Source: Anaerolineae bacterium (GTDB lineage: Bacteria; Chloroflexota; Anaerolineae; JAAYZQ01). Taken from it: a DNA stretch of 29,709 nt. The stretch covers positions 1-29,709 of the forward strand of contig JAFGOG010000020.1 in NCBI GenBank assembly GCA_016926595.1, written 5' to 3'. Both the position numbers and the translations under genes were made by a program. Shown here in pieces: positions 22,939 to 29,709 of this stretch. A model generated the notes under the pieces. The model saw only the letters and a program-made list of their open reading frames with translations. It did not search any database and had not been told where the DNA came from. How positions within the stretch are numbered: position 1 is the stretch's first letter; the number at the start of each line of letters is the position of its first letter.

Positions 22939-24246
22939 GTGACTGCAATTATTGGAGTAAGACGCGAAGACAAGAGTATCTGGGAACGGCGGGTGCCGGT
23001 TACGCCCCAGGACGCCGCCGACCTGAAAGAACAGGGCATCGACGTGATCGTCCAGCCTTCGCCGATCCGGGCTATCGTCGACCAAGAGTTTGTGGAGCAG
23101 GGCATCACGGTCCAGGACGACCTTGGGCCGGCGTCGGTCATCCTGGCGATCAAGGAGATCCCAGAGTATGCCTTCGAGCCGAACAAGACGTACGTCTTTT
23201 TTTCACACACGATCAAGGGCCAGCCGTACAACATGCCGATGCTGAAGCGGATGCTGGAATTGGGCTGCACACTGATCGACTATGAACGGGTGGTGGACGA
23301 CAAGAACCGCCGGCTGATCTTTTTCGGCTGGCACGCCGGGGTGGCAGGGATGATCGACACGCTGTGGGCGTTGGGGCAGCGGCTGGCCTGGGAAGGGATT
23401 CCAAACCCGTTCTCAGAGCTGCGCCAGACCCGCACCTACCACGACCTGGCCGAGGCCAAAGAGGCGCTGGCCCGCGTCCGGGCCCGGATCGAGACCGAAG
23501 GGCTGCCTAAGCAGTTAACACCACTGATCGTCGGCGTGGCCGGCTATGGGAATGTGTCGCGCGGCGCCCAGGAGATGCTCGACCTGCTGCCGGTGATCGA
23601 GATCCAGCCGGAGGAGGTGGCAGCAATTTCGGCCAGTGCCGAGCCGTCGCAGCATCACCTGTACAAGGTAGTGTTCAAAGAGTGGCACATCGTCGAACCG
23701 GTGTCGCCGGAAACGACCTTTGAGCTGCAGGATTATTACCAGCACCCCGAAAAGTACCGGGGCGCCTTTGAGCAGTATATCCCTCACCTGACGGTGCTGG
23801 TCAACGCCATTTTCTGGTCGGCCAAGTACCCGCGCCTGGCGACCAAGGCCTATCTGAAGGAGCTGTTCAGCGGGGCCAAGCCGTGCCTGCGGGTCATCGG
23901 CGATATTAGCTGCGACGTCGAAGGCGCCATCGAGTGCACGGTCAAGGCTACCGATCCCGGCGACCCACTGTTCGTCTACGAGCCGCTGACCGGCAACGTG
24001 GCCGACGGCCACGAAGGGCCGGGCGTGGTGGTGGTGGCGGTGGACATTCTGCCCAGCGAGCTACCGCGCGAGGCGTCGGTCGACTTTTCGCGCATCCTGA
24101 AGCCTTTTATCCCAGCGATCGCCAGAGCCGATTTCTCGGCGCCTTTCGAGGCCAGCAGCCTGCCGCCCGAGATCAAGCGGGCGGTCATCGCCTATCGCGG
24201 GCAGTTGACGCCCGAATATGAGTATATCCAGCAGTACCTCGGATAA
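22939..24246 (+). CDS. Lysine-ketoglutarate reductase (saccharopine-forming)
   Basis: A 435-residue protein from the GTG at 22939, which has AGGAGG 5 nt upstream and gives the standard N-terminus TAIIGVRREDKSIWERRVPVTP; an in-frame ATG at 22912 or 22816 would lie in the structured leader. It joins lysine and 2-oxoglutarate to saccharopine with NADPH, the first step of saccharopine-route lysine catabolism. Motifs are the alanine-dehydrogenase-like N-domain (VPVTPQDAADLKEQGIDVIVQPS, then TYVFFSHTIKGQPYNMPML), GWHAGVAGMIDTLWALG, and the Rossmann LIVGVAGYGNVSRGAQEML. In plants and animals this is fused to saccharopine dehydrogenase; here the two are separate adjacent genes, 31 nt apart. Confidence 0.88.
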   Translation: MTAIIGVRREDKSIWERRVPVTPQDAADLKEQGIDVIVQPSPIRAIVDQEFVEQGITVQDDLGPASVILAIKEIPEYAFEPNKTYVFFSHTIKGQPYNMPMLKRMLELGCTLIDYERVVDDKNRRLIFFGWHAGVAGMIDTLWALGQRLAWEGIPNPFSELRQTRTYHDLAEAKEALARVRARIETEGLPKQLTPLIVGVAGYGNVSRGAQEMLDLLPVIEIQPEEVAAISASAEPSQHHLYKVVFKEWHIVEPVSPETTFELQDYYQHPEKYRGAFEQYIPHLTVLVNAIFWSAKYPRLATKAYLKELFSGAKPCLRVIGDISCDVEGAIECTVKATDPGDPLFVYEPLTGNVADGHEGPGVVVVAVDILPSELPREASVDFSRILKPFIPAIARADFSAPFEASSLPPEIKRAVIAYRGQLTPEYEYIQQYLG

Positions 24247-24277
24247 CGAATAATCAAGGAGCAGTGGAGGATTTCCC

Positions 24278-25603
24278 ATGAAGAAGGTTCTCGTACTCGG
24301 CGCCGGCCTAGTCGCTAGACCGCCGGTGCAATATCTGATGGATCTGCCCGGCGTCGAGGTCACGGCCGCCAGCCGGACTGTGAGCAAGGCACAGGCAATC
24401 GTCGGCAACCACCCACAGGGCCGGGCGGTAGCCCTCAGCGTGGACGACGACTTGGCCTTGGAAGCGGCTGTCAGTCAAGCCGACCTGTCGATCAGCCTGC
24501 TGCCCTACGTTTACCACCCCAAGGTTGCGGCGTTGTGCGTCAAACACCGGAAGCACATGGTCACGACTTCGTACGTGAAGGACCAGATGAGCGCCCTCGA
24601 CGGCGCGGCCAAGGAAGCAGGGGTGATTCTGCTAAACGAGATCGGCGTCGATCCGGGTATCGACCATATGTCGGCGATGAAGGTCATCCACGAGGTAGAG
24701 CGCAAGGGCGGCAAGATTTCCAGCTTTGTGTCGTGGTGCGGCGGCCTGCCCGCCCCCGAAGCGAGCGACAACCCACTGGGTTACAAGTTCTCGTGGAGCC
24801 CCAAGGGGGTGCTGCTGGCCGGCAAGAACCCGGCCCGCTTTCAGAAAGAGGGGCGGATCGTCGAGATCCCTGGCGAGGAGTTGTTCGACCACTACTGGCC
24901 GGTGCAGATCCCGGGCCTGGGCGAGTTTGAAGGCTATCCCAACCGCGACAGCCTGCCCTACGCCGACACCTACGGCATCCGGCCCAGCGGTTGGATGTTC
25001 CGGGGAACGCTGCGCAACCCCGGCTGGTGCCGCACGCTAAAGACGATCTCGGCGATGGGGCTACTGGAAGACACGCCGGTGGCCGATCTGCCGGCCACCT
25101 ATCGCGGCCTGACCGCACGGCTGCTGGGCGCAGACGCTCGCTCTGACCTTCAGCAATGCCTGGCCGACCGGTTCGGCCTGGCCCGGTCTGACAAGCCGAT
25201 CGCCGACCTGGAATGGCTGGGGCTGTTCTCCGAAGATCCATTGCCTGCCGGCAAGAACACGCCGATCGACATCTTGACGGAGCGGATGTTGGGCTTGATG
25301 TCCTACAAGCCGGGCGAGCGTGACATGCTGATCATGCAGCACGAAATCGTGGCCGAATATGCAGACCACAGGGAAGCGATCACGGCAACGATGATCGACT
25401 ATGGCATCCCATACGGCGACAGCTCGATGTCGCGCACCGTTGGCCTGCCGGCTGCCGTGGCCACCGGTCTGATCCTGGACGGCGACATGGCAGGACAGAC
25501 CGGCGTGCAGACGCCGGTGATACCGCAGATCTACGAGCCGGTCCTGGCCAGGCTGGCCGGGATGGGCATCGGCCTGACCGAAAGGTGGGAAAAACTGCCG
25601 TGA
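24278..25603 (+). CDS. Saccharopine dehydrogenase (glutamate-forming), Lys9 type
   Basis: A 441-residue protein with AGGAGC and GGAGG upstream. It opens with the Rossmann motif [20 protein letters not shown] and continues with [16 protein letters not shown], then [43 protein letters not shown] and [15 protein letters not shown]. All of these match the yeast Lys9/LKR-SDH C-terminal enzyme. It splits saccharopine into glutamate and aminoadipate semialdehyde. Read in the degradative direction with the preceding reductase, it consumes lysine; in fungi the same type of enzyme works in lysine synthesis, but no AAA-pathway synthesis genes are seen here. The stop overlaps the next gene's likely GTG start. 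Confidence 0.92.
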   Translation: MKKVLVLGAGLVARPPVQYLMDLPGVEVTAASRTVSKAQAIVGNHPQGRAVALSVDDDLALEAAVSQADLSISLLPYVYHPKVAALCVKHRKHMVTTSYVKDQMSALDGAAKEAGVILLNEIGVDPGIDHMSAMKVIHEVERKGGKISSFVSWCGGLPAPEASDNPLGYKFSWSPKGVLLAGKNPARFQKEGRIVEIPGEELFDHYWPVQIPGLGEFEGYPNRDSLPYADTYGIRPSGWMFRGTLRNPGWCRTLKTISAMGLLEDTPVADLPATYRGLTARLLGADARSDLQQCLADRFGLARSDKPIADLEWLGLFSEDPLPAGKNTPIDILTERMLGLMSYKPGERDMLIMQHEIVAEYADHREAITATMIDYGIPYGDSSMSRTVGLPAAVATGLILDGDMAGQTGVQTPVIPQIYEPVLARLAGMGIGLTERWEKLP

Positions 25604-26799
25604 CCGAAGAGTATATCGCCATCGAGGACCGTTACAACGCCCACAACTATCACCCGCTCGACGTGGTGCTGACGCGCGGCCAAGGCGTGTGGGTGGAGGA
25701 CGTGGACGGCAAGCGCTATATGGACTTTTTGGCCGCCTACTCGGCCTTGAACCAGGGCCACTGCCACCCACGGCTGGTCAAAGCGATGGTCGACCAGGCG
25801 TCGCGGCTGGCCCTCACCAGCCGCGCCTTTCGCAATGACCAGTTACCGTTCCTGGCCAAGGAACTGTGCGAGTTGACCGGCTATGAGATGATGCTGCCGA
25901 TGAACTCGGGGGCCGAGGCGGTGGAGACGGCGCTCAAGGCCGCCCGCAAATGGGGGTACAAGGTCAAGGGAGTGACGGAAGACTGTGCCGAGATCATTGC
26001 CTGCGACGGCAACTTTCACGGGCGGACGATCACCATCGTCAGCTTTTCGATGCAGGAGGAGTATCGCGATGGCTTTGGGCCGTTCACACCTGGCTTTAAG
26101 CTGATCGCCTACGGCGACGCGGCAGCGCTGGAGGCAGCTATCACGCCCAATACCGTCGCCTTTTTGGTGGAGCCGATCCAGGGGGAGAGCGGTGTGGTGG
26201 TGCCGCCGGAAGGGTATTTAAAGCAGGCGCGGGAGATCTGCACCAGGAACAAGGTGCTGTTGATCACCGACGAGATCCAGAGCGGGCTGGGCCGCACCGG
26301 TAAGCTGCTGGCCGCCGAATGGGAAGGGGTGCGCGCCGACATGGTGACGCTCGGCAAGGCGCTGTCAGGCGGGATGTACCCGGTTTCGGCGGTGGTGGCG
26401 TCCAAAGAGGTCTTGGGCGTCTTTCAGCCGGGAGAGCACGGCAGCACATTTGGCGGGAATCCGCTGGCCTGCGCCGTGGCCCGCGAGGCGCTGAAGGTGC
26501 TGGTCGAGGAAGGGCTCCCCCAGCACGCCCAGGAACTGGGCGACTATTTACTGGAACGCCTGCGGCAGATCGACAGCCCGCACGTCGCCCTGATCCGAGG
26601 TCAGGGGTTGTGGATTGGCATTGTGCTCAAGCCCGAGGCGGGCGGCGCCCGGCGCTTTTGTGAGGCGCTGAAGGAGCGAGGAGTCCTGGCCAAAGAGACC
26701 CACTGGAATGTGATCCGCCTGGCTCCACCCTTGGTGATCAGCCGCGAAGAGATCGACTGGGCGCTGGAGCGCCTGGCCAAAGTGCTACAGATGCCGTAA
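25600..26799 (+). CDS. rocD: Ornithine aminotransferase (ornithine--oxo-acid transaminase)
   Basis: A 399-residue fold-type I PLP enzyme. The start is either the GTG at 25600 (GTGA overlap with the dehydrogenase stop) or the GTG at 25585; homologs begin around ETYGANNYHPL, so both fit. Hallmarks are [79 protein letters not shown], the PLP lysine in LGKALSGGM (Lys253) and the [13 protein letters not shown] loop. The closest memory match is Bacillus RocD. It moves the delta-amino group of ornithine to 2-oxoglutarate. Placed behind two lysine enzymes, it could instead act on lysine or a related omega-amino substrate, and its preference cannot be read from the sequence. Confidence 0.9.
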   Translation: MTEEYIAIEDRYNAHNYHPLDVVLTRGQGVWVEDVDGKRYMDFLAAYSALNQGHCHPRLVKAMVDQASRLALTSRAFRNDQLPFLAKELCELTGYEMMLPMNSGAEAVETALKAARKWGYKVKGVTEDCAEIIACDGNFHGRTITIVSFSMQEEYRDGFGPFTPGFKLIAYGDAAALEAAITPNTVAFLVEPIQGESGVVVPPEGYLKQAREICTRNKVLLITDEIQSGLGRTGKLLAAEWEGVRADMVTLGKALSGGMYPVSAVVASKEVLGVFQPGEHGSTFGGNPLACAVAREALKVLVEEGLPQHAQELGDYLLERLRQIDSPHVALIRGQGLWIGIVLKPEAGGARRFCEALKERGVLAKETHWNVIRLAPPLVISREEIDWALERLAKVLQMP

Positions 26800-26815
26800 T
26801 CTCCCCCTCACCCTG

Positions 26816-26837
26816 CCCTCTCCCCCAAGGGAGAGGG
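26816..26837. repeat. Palindromic intergenic repeat (REP-like hairpin)
   Basis: CCCTCTCCC (26816-26824) and GGGAGAGGG (26829-26837) are perfect inverse arms with a CCAA loop, 16 nt after the rocD stop. Similar CCCTC-rich palindromes occur as dispersed repeats in many bacteria. It could work as a 3' stabiliser or partial terminator, but no T-run follows. Only this copy is in the window. Confidence 0.6.
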
Positions 26838-26866
26838 ATGTCGGATGAAGGGGCAAAAACCGCAAG

Positions 26867-27874
26867 ATGGCGATCCTGGTAACGGGCGGGACAGGGCTGA
26901 TCGGCAGCCACCTGGTAAAGCGCCTGGCAGCACAAGGGCGCCAGGTGCGGGTGCTGGTGCGTCCCACCAGCCAGCGGGGCGAGCTGGCCAATCTGCCGGT
27001 TTCCCCGGAATGGGTGAGCGGCGACCTTCTGGACGTCGACTCGCTGCAGGCGGCGATGCGCGGCGTCGAGCAGGTCTATCACCTGGCCGCCGTCATGGAC
27101 GATTGGGGGCCGTGGGAGCTGTTTTACCAGACCAACGTGACCGGCACAGAGAATGTGTGCGCTGCAGCGCTGGCTGCCGGGGTCCAGCGGCTGATTTACA
27201 CCAGCTCCATCGCCGCCACCGGCCTCGAGGACTATTCTGGGCTGAAGGATGAGACCTTTCCATACATCGACCCCTACCAAAAGGGGCAACATCCCTACTG
27301 CGCCACCAAGGCCCTGGCCGAGCAGGTGGTCAAGCGCTACCACGACGAGCACGGCCTGCCAGCCGTCATCCTGCGTCCGACCTACGTCTATGGCCCGCGC
27401 GAGCACAAGGTTGGGCCGTACATCGTCGCCCGCGTTGTGCGGCGGGGCCTGCGGCTCTTGCCCGGCGACGGGCGCAACTGGCACCACTGGGTCTATGTCG
27501 GCGACGTGGCGCGGGCCCTGGTTCTGGCCGCTCAGCCGGGCACGCCTACGGGGCGACCCTATCTGATCGGCGGGCTGCTGACTACCGCCAGGGAAGGATG
27601 GCAGGCGCTGACCGAGGCGATGGGCTGCGGGTCGATCGTCTATGCGCCCAAAAGCCTGGGCTGGATTGTGGCGGCGGCGCTGGAAGGGCTCAACCGGGTG
27701 ACGCGAAGCCGCTCTAGCCCGCTCCTGTCCCGGTTTCGACTGGCGATCCTGACCAACAACAACGGCTGGGATACCGGCCGCGCCGAACGGGAGCTGGGCT
27801 TTGTGGCCGAGGTGGACATCAAAGAAGGGATGGTACACACCGTCAAATGGTGGCACGAGCACGGCTGGCTGTAA
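26867..27874 (+). CDS. NAD(P)-dependent SDR epimerase/dehydratase
   Basis: A 335-residue extended SDR. The N-terminal nucleotide-binding motif is VTGGTGLIGSHLV, followed by the acidic region LLDVDS and YHLAAVMD. The catalytic pair is Y144-C-A-T-K148 in HPYCATKALAE, with upstream serines in IYTSSIAATG. The motif LRPTYVYGPRE is also typical. A C-terminal domain (from ~240) would set the substrate. The best general class is NAD-dependent epimerase/dehydratase acting on nucleotide sugars or 3-beta-hydroxy/isoprenoid-like substrates; the substrate is not readable. No strong ribosome site precedes the ATG. It is followed by a GNAT gene with only a 1-nt gap. Confidence 0.88.
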   Translation: MAILVTGGTGLIGSHLVKRLAAQGRQVRVLVRPTSQRGELANLPVSPEWVSGDLLDVDSLQAAMRGVEQVYHLAAVMDDWGPWELFYQTNVTGTENVCAAALAAGVQRLIYTSSIAATGLEDYSGLKDETFPYIDPYQKGQHPYCATKALAEQVVKRYHDEHGLPAVILRPTYVYGPREHKVGPYIVARVVRRGLRLLPGDGRNWHHWVYVGDVARALVLAAQPGTPTGRPYLIGGLLTTAREGWQALTEAMGCGSIVYAPKSLGWIVAAALEGLNRVTRSRSSPLLSRFRLAILTNNNGWDTGRAERELGFVAEVDIKEGMVHTVKWWHEHGWL

Positions 27875-27875
27875 G

Positions 27876-28490
27876 ATGAGGCTACACGGAGCACGGGTCA
27901 CCATTCGGCCCATGAAACGGGCGGACCTGGAGGCTATGGCCCAGTGGCGGCCAATGGTCGATCCGCTCTACCAGCCGTTCGACATGCCGCAGCATAGCCT
28001 GGCCGAAAGCGTGCGCTGGTTCAACTGGCGGAACAATGACCCCTCCCGCCGGCTATATACGGTCGAAAACGAACAGCACCAGGTAATCGGCAGCGTGACC
28101 CTGCGCGAGATCGACGGCCGTCACTCCGCACGGCTGGGGATCACATTGGGCGCCGATTATGTCAGCCAGGGCTATGGCACCGAGGCGCTACGGGTTTTCC
28201 TGGCCTATTACTTTGACAAGCTGAGTCTCGACCAGATAGTCCTGGACGTAGCCGGGACCAATCTGCGCGCCCGACACTGTTACCAGGCGTTGGGCTTTCG
28301 CCTAGTTAGCCAGCACTATCGCCGCGCCGACCACAAAAGCTATCACCAGATCGCCCACGAGCCCCGCTATCAGCACCTGCGCCATTTTTTCCGCAACGAA
28401 GGAAGCGATCTCCAGGTCCTGTTCTACGACATGGCCCTCACCCGCGAGGAGTGGCAGGCCGGCCAGAATCTAGAATCTACCTCATACTGA
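27876..28490 (+). CDS. GNAT-family N-acetyltransferase (RimJ/RimL-like)
   Basis: A 204-residue protein from the ATG at 27876, 1 nt after the SDR stop. N-terminal VTIRPMKRADLEAMAQWRP is the classical GNAT opening. Motif A is RLGITLGADYVSQGYGTEALRVFLAYYF with the acetyl-CoA loop QGYGTE, and motif B is NLRARHCYQALGFRLV. This arrangement is typical of the RimJ/RimL group, which acetylates protein N-termini or small amines. The C-terminal part (ISH-like HLRHFFRNEGSDLQVLFYDMALTREEWQ) extends the domain. The last 14 nt overlap the opposite-strand tex gene in convergent orientation. Confidence 0.88.
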   Translation: MRLHGARVTIRPMKRADLEAMAQWRPMVDPLYQPFDMPQHSLAESVRWFNWRNNDPSRRLYTVENEQHQVIGSVTLREIDGRHSARLGITLGADYVSQGYGTEALRVFLAYYFDKLSLDQIVLDVAGTNLRARHCYQALGFRLVSQHYRRADHKSYHQIAHEPRYQHLRHFFRNEGSDLQVLFYDMALTREEWQAGQNLESTSY

Positions 28491-29709
28491 GGCCGATCCG
28501 GCCTCGCTCCAGGTCGACGCTGATCACCGTTACGTCGACCACGTCGCCGACGTTGACCACCTCGAAGGGGTTGCGTACGTAACGGTCGGCCATTTTCGAG
28601 ACGTGGACCAAGCCATCCTGCTTGACGCCGATATCCACAAAGGCGCCAAAGTCGACGACGTTGCGCACAGTGCCCCGCAGGCGCATCCCGATCTGTAGAT
28701 CCTCAATCTTGAGCACGTCCTGGCGCAGCACCGGCGGCGGCAGGTCGTCGCGGGGGTCGCGGCCGGGGCGGGCCAGGCCATCGAGGATGTCGGCCAGGGT
28801 CGGCTCGCCGACGTCGAGCAGCTCGGCCAAGGCGGCCAGGCCCAGCTCGTCGCGCACGGCCTGGACCCGGCCCAGCATGTCCCGCGCTCCCAGGCGGGTG
28901 CCGGCCAGCTCCAGCAGGCGTTGGACCACCGGATAGGATTCGGGGTGGATCGGAGTCCGATCCAATGGGTTGGCCGATTCGGGCACGCGCAGGAATCCGG
29001 CTGCTTGCTGGTAAGCCTTGGCCCCCAAGCCTTTTACCTTGGTCAGGTCAGAGCGTTTCTTGAACGGGCCGTGCTCGTCGCGGTGGGCAACGGTGTTGGC
29101 CGCCACGGCCTTGCTCAGACCCGCCACGTAACGGAGGAGGGCCGGCGAGGCGGTGTTGACGTCGACGCCGATGTAATTGACCACCGATTCGACCACGGCG
29201 TCGAGCGCTTCGGTCAGCTTTTTCTGATCGACGTCGTGCTGGTAGAGCCCAACGCCGATCGACCGGGGATCGATCTTGACCGACTCGGCCAGGGGGTCCT
29301 GGAGGCGACGGGCGATGCTGACCGCGCCGCGCATCGAAACATCAAGGTCGGGCAGCTCCTGGCGGGCCAGCACAGAGGCGGAATAGACCGACGCGCCAGC
29401 CTCGCTGACCAGGGCATACTGCACACCGGAAAAGTCATCGAGCAGCTCGGCTACGAGCTGCTCAGTCTCACGGCTGGCCGTGCCGTTGCCAATGGCGATC
29501 ACCTGGACGCCCGCCGTCTTGACGGCGGCAGACAGCGCCTTTTTGGCCTCGTCCCAACGGCGCTGCGGCTCGTGGGGATAGATGGTAGTGGTGGCGATCA
29601 CCTTGCCGGTTGAGTCTACCACGGCGACCTTGCAGCCGGTGCGATAGCCGGGATCAATGCCCATCACCACCCGGCCGCGCAGCGGCGGCTGGAGAAGCAG
29701 GTTGCGCAG
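28477..29709 (-). CDS. tex: Transcription accessory protein Tex, C-terminal part (5' partial)
   Basis: The frame runs from the right edge to the stop at 28477, so the N-terminus is missing from the window. The visible ~410 residues begin with LRNLLLQPPLRGR, then VMGIDPGYRTGCKVAVVD, the YqgF/RuvC-like domain. A helix-hairpin-helix region follows, with VDVNTASPALLRYVAGLSKAVA and VKGLGAKAYQQAAGFLRVP. The end is an S1 RNA-binding domain, IGMRLRGTVRNVVDFGAFVDIGVKQDGLVHVSKMADRYV. Tex is a conserved nucleic-acid-binding factor involved in transcription and stress tolerance. The C-terminal SMR stop overlaps the GNAT gene by 14 nt, tail to tail. Confidence 0.95.
   Translation of the reverse strand: MRNLLLQPPLRGRVVMGIDPGYRTGCKVAVVDSTGKVIATTTIYPHEPQRRWDEAKKALSAAVKTAGVQVIAIGNGTASRETEQLVAELLDDFSGVQYALVSEAGASVYSASVLARQELPDLDVSMRGAVSIARRLQDPLAESVKIDPRSIGVGLYQHDVDQKKLTEALDAVVESVVNYIGVDVNTASPALLRYVAGLSKAVAANTVAHRDEHGPFKKRSDLTKVKGLGAKAYQQAAGFLRVPESANPLDRTPIHPESYPVVQRLLELAGTRLGARDMLGRVQAVRDELGLAALAELLDVGEPTLADILDGLARPGRDPRDDLPPPVLRQDVLKIEDLQIGMRLRGTVRNVVDFGAFVDIGVKQDGLVHVSKMADRYVRNPFEVVNVGDVVDVTVISVDLERGRIGLSMR

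Noticed and set aside
26738..27913. 391-codon minus-strand frame opposite the SDR gene
   Set aside because: The plus strand encodes complete SDR motifs, so the minus frame is a GC-driven shadow.
28921..29613. 230-codon plus-strand frame opposite tex
   Set aside because: It is antisense to well-conserved Tex domains, and no recognisable motif was found.

Overview
This 29.7 kb, GC-rich window looks like a piece of a bacterial chromosome, most plausibly from the Chloroflexota (Anaerolineae/Caldilineae-like), possibly a thermophile. That placement is an inference. It rests on a multi-GAF histidine kinase, a KaiC-like ATPase, a VorB-type 2-oxoacid:ferredoxin oxidoreductase and a two-thioredoxin-fold protein disulfide oxidoreductase (PDO), a family common in thermophiles. 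No rRNA, tRNA, CRISPR array, phage or intact insertion sequence was seen.

Layout. (1) 1-3830: the 3' part of a giant secA. Its last ~70 residues are clear SecA helical-scaffold sequence, preceded by about twelve degenerate ~63-residue repeats. (2) 3861-10275: a promoter, then a winged-helix protein, a single-domain KaiC/RadA-like ATPase, two small membrane proteins and a histidine kinase with seven GAF domains; this looks like one signalling cassette. (3) 10296-15818: two phosphate acyltransferases (Ptb/Pta family) flanking a P-loop ATPase, followed by a four-subunit 2-oxoacid:ferredoxin oxidoreductase (delta-alpha-beta-gamma). Together they suggest oxidation of branched-chain or related 2-oxoacids to acyl-CoA and then acyl-phosphate. 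(4) 15827-16678: a metallo-beta-lactamase-fold hydrolase. (5) 16728-19561, minus strand: a membrane-anchored unknown protein and an overlapping HIT-maf-mutM housekeeping run. (6) 19664-21805, minus strand: a thiol-redox group (CoA-binding protein, PDO, ferredoxin, glutaredoxin-PDZ fusion) read from a perfect-consensus promoter with a GC-centred palindrome at its start point and ended by an intrinsic terminator. (7) 21979-22491: a DUF4476 protein with its own divergent promoter. (8) 22703-26799: a strong promoter and a ~200-nt structured leader, then separate lysine-ketoglutarate reductase and saccharopine dehydrogenase genes and an ornithine aminotransferase, i.e. a saccharopine-route lysine (and ornithine) catabolic operon. 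(9) 26816-29709: a palindromic repeat, an SDR epimerase, a GNAT acetyltransferase and, convergently, the 3' part of tex.

The strongest candidates for something undescribed are the repeat-expanded SecA, the wHTH-KaiC-membrane-7xGAF kinase cassette, the Ptb-ATPase-Ptb module beside the oxidoreductase, and the structured leader of the lysine operon. All functional statements come from reading motifs and from memory of protein families; no database search was run.
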